NCBI GenBank assembly: GCA_013399305.1
Contig: VXAI01000189.1
Location: 1,176,221-1,240,220, forward strand
Source: Rostratula benghalensis
Lineage: Eukaryota > Chordata > Aves > Charadriiformes > Rostratulidae
Reading direction: 5' to 3'
DNA length: 64,000 bases
Made by a program: the position numbers and the translations under genes. Of the stretch, positions 36,601 to 45,600 are shown piece by piece (position 1 is the stretch's first letter; each line of letters opens with the position of its first letter). The notes under the pieces were generated by a model. The model was not told the DNA's origin and did not search any database. It was given only the letters and a program-made list of their open reading frames with translations.

Positions 36601-39600
36601 GAAAAAAATGCGATGGTAGGATACACAATGCAAGGAAAGACAATAAGAAGTGAATACATGTTGATAAACAAACTCAGAAGATGAGGTATGAACTAAAAGA
36701 TTAATTTGTGGATTGGATGAAAGTTCTGTCACCAAAGCAGGTATCAAAAGGAACATCATGATGGAGCAGCGTGTGTCAGTCAGGCTGCTTATGGAACAAC
36801 TGGGCACCAGACAGGATGCCCATCCATCCAGGATTACGGGGACTTTACGCCTTCAACAAGTACCCTCCATTATATCTCATGCATCTATTCCATAACAAAT
36901 TTCACATTGTGGTTTAATAGTTTTGACTATTATGTATTTAAATATTAAATATGTAAATATTTGCACTAAAACCAACCGCAAGAATATGAAGGGAAATAAA
37001 AGGTTTCTCTTGGAGGTAAAAGGAAGAAATAGGCTACTAGCAATTAATTTTATGACCCCACTTGATCTTACCTTATATAAGTTGTTTCTCAGCCCTCCAA
37101 GACTTTGAAGTGCAGCTATCATTTTATTTGCAATGACTGTGGGAGACAGTTTGAACCAACATACAAAAAATCCCATTACTGTGGACTGTCAACTCTGGAG
37201 AGACCGTCAGCATGACTTATCACTGCAAGTGTTTCTCTGAAATATCTCTGAAGAGTTTGTCTATAATTGTATTCAATGTAGCTGAAAGTTAAGGTGCAGT
37301 AACCTTGACATTAAAGCTCTGCTACTAATGACACTTGAAATACACAGAACCTTTTTATGCGGGAGAAAAGAAGGTAACCTTTTTTATGCAGTGAAGAACG
37401 AACACCTGATAAATGAGCAGTCCTGTTAAAAGAATAGATTGTTCATGTGTCAAACTGCACCAGAAAAAGGCATTAAAAAATAAAATATGAATCACCAGAA
37501 TACAGTGTACCAGGTAGGGTTGGGTTTTATTTTATATATTTTTTTAATCATAGTTTCATAAAATATATTGTATATTCTGAAATATCAATAAATATCCAAC
37601 TCACAGAGGGAAAAAAAAAGAATCAAAACATACACTGCTTGCAGATCCACAGACACCTCACACCATCAAGGAAACCTGCCCTATTCTGAACAGCTGTAAC
37701 TGCATTTATGTTAGTCAGCAATTAAAAGTACGGCTATCACACCTGCTCTCCTCTCCCCTCCTGAACTTTCAATGTTCAGAATTGGATAGGGACATTAGTA
37801 CCATATATTAAAATGGTTTATTATAGGAATGGTTTTGCTTTTCGCAAGGCAGAAGTGTGCAGCAGATGGATATTGCCTGCCGCGCACAAGGAAGGAGACT
37901 AATAGCTAAAGGGAGAGAGCAGACTTCTCCGAGACCTTGCCCCTTACACCAGGTGTGTTGACAGAATTGCCAGCAGGGAAAGGATAATAAACCTTTCGGA
38001 GCAAGGCAACGACTGCTGCTTCTGGGACCAGATCAGCACAGTAACAAGCATTTGGTGCTGTTGACGTCTGCAAAGTTTTATCATTATTATTAGTATATAT
38101 TTTATGCAAATGGAGTAGCGTTTGATATTGAGAAAATGTGTCTTTCAATGAAAAAAAACCTACCTGATATTATACCATTGGCATGATTTCCATCTATTTT
38201 TAACTTATTTACATCAGTGCTGTAAGGTATCTGAAATCTCATGCTTTCATTTTTTGGTCCTTTCATCCCAGACTGATTCAATCTATACATTTTAATAAGG
38301 GGTAAAGTGACATCAACCAATTCAAGCAACATTAACCCCAAGTGAGTGATGGTGGAGAGACAGCTACATGCTAATAAACTACCTACAAGAACAAACTTAA
38401 TTTCTGCAGAAGTCTTACCTGAGTCCACAAAATAGGATCAGTTATTGATTGCAGGCACTACTGTAGTTCTGCTAAAATTCAATTTGCTGACAAGAACAGC
38501 ACATGAATTTAGCTGAACTTTTTGTACTGGTTTTGCTGCATGGATATCAGAAGACAGAATGAAATTTCAGCTGTAAGAGACTGAAGCAAACTCTCCACAG
38601 AACCCCATTTTCATGAAACACAAAAATTACATGAAATAAATAAGAAATATTTTACATTATCTGAAGCTTTCTTATGTTCCTTCTCTTTCTGGAAATATGA
38701 GATGTATAATTTGTTTGGCTCTGTTCACTCCACAAAAAATTCCACAAATTTGGCAGTCTTTGGAAAAATTAAAAACTACAGCCATAGATTAATGGACTTC
38801 AGGAGTTGGGCAATCAAAGTTCAAAGCTCATGTGCACCGAACATGCTCCATGATCACGCTGTCAGTGCTCATCAGAAGCTTGGCATGTGTCCTCTCATAC
38901 CCACCTTTATATTGGAATATATTACAGATAACCAAGCTCCTCCTTCTAGCAACACAATACTCTGTCTACACCACCCACAATAATATGCTACTTGTTTGGG
39001 TTTTTCCTTTTATCATTGTTTGCTTTAGAAGCATCTCAGAACTGTCAAATTCCACGTGAATATGAGCAAAGTGATAAGAAGTATTAATTCCCTTAACATA
39101 TAATGTGATCAGGGTCCAGAACACACCACTGTTTCAAGTGGAAGAGTCGTACACTCTTTATAAAGTCTCATGAAGCAAAAAAGGATAATTTCAGAGTTGG
39201 GAGGGCCTCCTTCATTAGTAGTCAGGCCCACTCTTATTTATACTCAACCCCAAACCCATTGGTTACCACCATAGAAACAACATATTCCCCATCTGTACCC
39301 AAACATGCCAAAGATCAGTACGGATTTGTCTATACATATGCTTGTGGAGTACAATGAAGACCTTATCCTCAATTCCATCGGAGCAGATGAAAAATTCTGT
39401 AGTATCTTCAGTTACATTAATCAGAGTACTGACTGAATCGGATTAAGAAAATAAATTAATTGGTACAGTAAGTCTTGTAATACTTCATAATGCTACCATT
39501 TTCCAAGTATTACAGAAATTTGTATTGAAACTGCATAACTGCTTTTTAAAATTTGTCAAGGGAGAAGTTAATAGGTTGTGCCTGGGAAGAGGACAGCTGG

Positions 39601-42600
39601 TACTTCAGCAGATGGGAAAGCATGGGAGATATTTCAGGACTGTAGGACAAATAAATTACATAGATAGTTACTTAAGAACTTGCTGTGAAGCAATTGGTCA
39701 TATTGACATCATAGTGCTGAGGGATAAGCAGTCCCCAGAGCTGTTGTGTGCTTTCATCACAGCACCACTCAGGTGACAGTTGAAAAATTTCTCTTCTCAA
39801 ATACTATATTATTATTTTATTTTNTTTTTTTAAAAAATTGTGAAAGTTCTCAAGCAGAGATTTGTTGCAAGGGAAAGACTTTTACAGCAAACCACCAAAG
39901 ATCAGCTCTGGAGAAATGCTCTGGTGTGTGGAGATCCATGCCCCAGGAATGTGGGCATGACCTGCGGCAGTCTTGTCACCTGCAGGCCACCTGGCTTCTC
40001 TTTGAAAAGTTCCCAGTAGGGTGAAGGCAGGACTTTGCTGCTCCCACAGTTGCTCCTGACCCACTGCAGAATTAATTCCACCAGTGCTGCTCTGGTTTGT
40101 GGCAGTCCAGTACTCGCTCACAAGCTGTGGGAGGAGGAAGCTCCAGGAAAAGGGCGGGCTGGACAGACAAACAGCAGGCAGAGTTACGGATTCTCCAAGG
40201 TAAGCCATCCCTACTGTGCTTTCTGTGATAATAAAAATTACTTCCTATTTAAAAACAAAACCAAACCCCTTCGGAATGTAAATTTTGAGTTTACCTTGCT
40301 CAGGTCTAGTGCTAAACAGACTTATTTTGAACAAGATGTGAGTCCGTATCTCTGCAGAGTCTTTGATTAGCTGTAATGTAGCACCTTTTGATTTATTCTA
40401 CAGCGTAAGGAGAGGACCTTTTCTTATTCAACACATAATTGCTGTATTTGCACATGCTGTGTATGCTGAAAACAATAAAAAGTTAATGAAGAAAAGTACT
40501 GGTTGCAATGAATTAGTAATACTGTTAGATTTGTATTTGGAGTTGATTTTTATTGTTGTGGGTGGAAGATGATCAATAGGAATATGTAATCAAGTTGTAT
40601 GTGCTTTTTGTCTCCTGAGACTCGTCTTGCAAATGAGATGGAGAATCTCATAGGATTTATCCTGGAGTGCAAAACCTAAATAGAATAATTTAGAATAATC
40701 GCTTAATGTTTCCTCTCACTAAGAGCTGGGGGAAAGCTACCAAGGACCTGGAAACAAAATTTTATAATCTTTAAGAAATGTGTAAGATACCACCGCTCAT
40801 ATTTTGTCAGACTTTTCCCATTATCTTTCAAACAAACAATTTTGTCAAGAGCATTGTATTTCTTAATGTACTTAGATATTGAATATTTTAGGTCTGTGCA
40901 TTTTCTCTACCAGCTAATTAACTAAGCTTCCAAAGCACATGCTAGTTGGGATACTGCACCTTTGCTGAAAGCCAGCCTTCCAGAAGATAGGAATAAGAAC
41001 AGTAAGTCCCAAAGGAAATCATTTTTATGATAAAGAGTCCTAATGTGCCCCAGTAAAGGTGAGGATTGATTGTTACGGCCTATTGTTACTATAATTAGAA
41101 GTCAAACACCAATTAGCAGTTCCATTAATAAGATTAATCTCTGCAATATCTGCAGCTGAGACCCAGGGTTTGTGTGCAATAAGTCAGTATGAATTTAAAG
41201 TGCAACAGCTATTCTGCACTAAAACTCCTGGTTTCAATACTTACACCAGACAAAAGAAAAAAAGCTCTGCTTTCTTTTGAGTTCCTACATTTCTTATTTC
41301 TTGCTTTTTATTTTGTTTAAACATGTTCTGTCATGATTTACATCGTTGATGGGGATAGGTGCAATGCAGCATGAACTCTGGTTCACAGGCACTCCCTCTG
41401 CATTGCACCACGTCTGCATAAATCCCATTGAGTTTTCCATTCCTAGTAAACTCAGACAAGTAGTAACAGGAAAACAACAAACTAACCAACCAACTTCTTA
41501 CAAATATGGAAGTGCTCTCCACATGACAGGAGTCCACAACGGAGTTAGGAATCATTTATTTACTTCAAAATATGAAGTATAATCCAATCTCCCAAGTTAA
41601 TACACCATATGGTACAGAAAGGGAAAGAAGGGCAAGGTCTGAAGATGAGGTGAAAAGTCACACCCTCACGCTCTTTGTATTTTTGTAGCTACCAAAATCA
41701 TCATTTGTATAGTCATTCTTTAGTTTTATTTCATCTGAGTTTTGTCTTTTACAGACAAATGTAATTAACTCTCATTCATAATTTGTCCACAGATAAGCCT
41801 ACACCATGCAAAGTAGAAAGATGACTTTTATAAAATTTAGCAGCAAGACAACCTCTAAGTGTCACTTTCACTGTAACTATACAAGTAATCTCACCTTCAC
41901 CAAAATTTACTCATGTTTGCCACGGTTTATTAGCCTAGAGGCCTTGTAGCAAGTGGATCTGCATCTTCCTTTCTTGCTTTTAAAAGGAGACTATCTGATT
42001 TTTTTTGTGTGTAGAGCTATTAAAGAAATACAGATTTATGAGGAGACACATTTCAGTTGGAAAGCATTTAAACAATTATTAAAAATTACAAATATCTTTA
42101 AGCTTGTCTACAGTAGAAACAATTTGCTGGCAAAATGTCACTGGTGAGCTGTATCACAAGTGAAGAACTCCTTTGCCAGAGTAACATTTACCTGGTTCCT
42201 AAACCAGAAGGCTGCCCTTTGCTGTTGTAGTCATTTACTCCAACTGAAGATGTGACAGTCTTCCAAGTCAAGAACAGCTTTATCATCTCTCAGTTCGGTT
42301 GCATTCGTGCAGAGGCTAGGACAGAGGCCAATTGCCAATAAGTGGAGCTCTCAGAATGCAGAGCCCAAGATGCACATCCTCATGAAGTATTTATTTTGTT
42401 TATCAGTTGAAGTGGAACACCTCTTCCATTTTCTCAATTTCCAGAGAAGGTGTGCTCACACCTCATATGCTATTACAGTAAATACACAAAGCAGAGTATT
42501 GCTGTTTCAGATCCCTCTCAACCATAAAATCCCAGTTCAACAGCAGCCCAGGACATACACAGAAGTAAAGTCAACAAAATAATGTCCATCTGTGTAAATC

Positions 42601-45600
42601 TGTGCAGACTGCAAATCTCAAAAGCACACTATAACAAGTATAGAACCTCTACTTTTGAGTATGTTAGTCCATATTTACTTTTACAGATTGGAATTTGTCC
42701 AAGGATCATCGTTCATGTGGCTTAAATTCCCTGGAGGCAGCCTGATTGCCTTTCAGGCATAGAGTAATTAAAGACTGCTCTAACAAGCACAGCATCACCT
42801 CTGTTATGCCCACCATGGCATGGGTTTTGGAGAAAGAACAAATAGAGCTGCAGATGGCGAGCTGTCACCTATGAGAAATGGAAGAGCTTCCTAGTGTCCC
42901 CACTAATACACAGAAACTTTTGGTGGCATATCCCTAGGACAGACAAGACTTTTGTGCTTTGTATTCTCATAGTAGGCCTTCACGCAGCCCACGTTACTAA
43001 TCGTGAAAAATCTAACAATGGAAAGTTCTTTGGGCATTTCAGCTCTCAAATGGCCTTAAAAGCACCTAACAGGCTAGATTATACCAACATCAGTGTGGCT
43101 TCCTGTGAGCTACATATTTGTGAATGCACACCATCCACAGCATGAAACACAGAGCATGAGGCTAAAGGACACACTTGTGTGCGTGTCTCCAAAAAAAGAG
43201 GTACCCAGGGCACTTTGTAAGAAATACTACTGGAGCCTGATGAGCAAAAGACCCATCACCACGACAAGGAGTTGGCATCTGCTGCTAACTTCCACTTAAA
43301 CTGGGCTTTAGTTGGATGCAGAATCAATGCTGGTTCCAAAATCAGTACTAAAATACCAAGTAAAAGGAGTATATGCTCATGATCATTGTCACTATAGTAT
43401 TACCACCATCTTCCCAACAACAAGGAAGAATTCTGATTCAGAGACAAGTTTATCCAATGAGTACCTTCATCTTTAGGAAAGCATGTTCATCTTGCAAGGG
43501 ATTAATTTCTGGAGCTTTAAAGGCCAGCTGCACCATTCTGAGGGAGAAGAGCTAGGGACAGACTGGTACTGTATTGACAGTACCAGTTCAGCAATATGTT
43601 TGCTGGATTTACCAGGTTTCAGTACTGCTCTGAAAGAGTCATTTCTGTATTCCACTCTAAACACACACTGGCTGATTTGGTAGAACAGAAAGGTCTTTGC
43701 TTGTCAATGACCATAGGATTCACGAGTGGGAACGCACAGGCAGATTTGACTGAAAAAAAGAGGATTTATCATGTTTTAAACCTCTGTCAAGCATCCAAGA
43801 AAATCTGCAGAGCTGACTGAATGGATGTCAATGCTAGAGGGTATTTTTGAAACTGGCACTAATGGCAAAGGATTAAAAAAAAAAAAGGCAAAACATGAGG
43901 GAGAGAAGAAAATAACTTGCTGTATTAAAGCCAAGGATACTGAGGCCTGAAGAGATGGCGTAAGTTTGTTCTTTGGTGTCACTTGCATTTTAAGCGGCAA
44001 TGCAGAGGCTAGGTGAGGAATTCACTACTCAATATCAAGCCAAGGAGATTCCTCACTCCCCAGCCAGTAGCATCTGGCAATGTCAGACATGAACAGAAAA
44101 AGACACCCCTTTGGGTGTTTAGTGAGAGGACCCAAGCCAGCCTTGGTATCTTGAAGTGTGAGGATCTAGCTCCAACTACGAAGCACGAAACTGTAAGTGT
44201 TCAGAAAGAGATAATCCTGTAGCTTCAATTAAAAACCTCCCTTCCAGCATCAAAGCAGAAGAACAACAAGCTGCATACTTGGCTATTCCAGTGAGTTTTG
44301 CTCTGAAAGAAGGAAACAGAGAGGAGTGTCAGAGACTAGTAATAATCACCTGTTCAGAAATGGGTCTCAGAGGTCTTATGAAGATCTAGGCACCTGCATC
44401 ATGTCTAAGCAGTTCTCCCAGACCATTAGCACGATAAATTATCATTACTTAATCCCTAAACCCAAATGCAAGTCCTGCTTTCTCTTTGGCATGGGGAGTA
44501 GGATGGAGTTTCAAGGGAATCTGGGATGTACTCTTTGCTTGAGTACAGGCAATGACATCATGACCCTTACACGATAGTGCTTGCACACTCTCCTGCGAGC
44601 ACCACACTTCATCATTACACTTGCAATGCTTCTGTAGCCAAGGAAATATTTTTATAAAAGCTAAGAGACCAGCAGAAAGTTTCAACTTTACAAAATCCGT
44701 CCAGCAGCTGAAATGGAGCTGTTTATCATGTTGCTACTTCTCCTCTTCGTCTTCTTTTTGGATCACTGGTGCTGAGCTGGAAGTAAAGCCAGGTTCTTTT
44801 CCCCACCAACAGGAATAAAGTCAGGATGCTGGCAACGTGGTAGGGAGGCGGCTGTACGGAGGTAAAAGCATGCCAAGCAGACTTTTATAACACTTCCCCC
44901 CTTATCTTCAGCACAGCTCACAAGGCAACCAGCAGTTCCTATGATATCCTGGAATACCCTGACCCCCACACCCCCAGCTTAACACGGGCGGATCACGTCT
45001 CCTGCAAATTATGAAGTGCTAGAACTGGAGGCAAGGTCGGCCAGAGGCAGCACCATGCAACTGCACTAGCCCTGTTCCTGTAGTGACCTAAATTGTAATC
45101 CTCATTATTCTGGAAAAAATTGCTCTCTGGTAGCAGGCATGAGTTTTGTTCCATTGTGTACCAGTAAAAAAACAGATGCCAGCTAAGCAGCTAGCTAATC
45201 TATTTTTATACATTTAGGTCAATTGTCCCATGAATTCACATATCTAGAGATCAGGAGAACAGGGGGGAAAAAAGTTTTTAGCTATTCCCAATCCATCTCT
45301 CAGTGCTTTTCTGTTTTAATTATAGTTACTGTATTGCTTGCTTATATTGTGATTCAGAAGCAGAAAAGAGGAGAAAGAGGTTATGCAGAACATGTCAGAT
45401 TCAGGATTAGAAAAATCCACCATGTTTTTTTTTTGTGGTTCTCTAAGTTAAATGCAGTGTTAGATTTTCCTGGTCAACAGATTGTATGTTTAGCGTAGTA
45501 CCACATATAGTGGACTGATGTAGCCTTGCTCACCACTGTGGGACTGAATATTTAAAGACAGCACAAGAGCTTGTTCCAATACAAACAGTGGGAAAAGAGA

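Noticed and set aside
38102..38428. Minus-strand frame of 108 codons with two donor-like sites (CTCAG|gtaaga type near 38417, ATCAG|gtaggt near 38162)
   Set aside because: It would lie between PDSS2 exons 2 and 3, but exon 2 joins exon 3 in perfect phase without it, and the residues do not resemble PDSS2.
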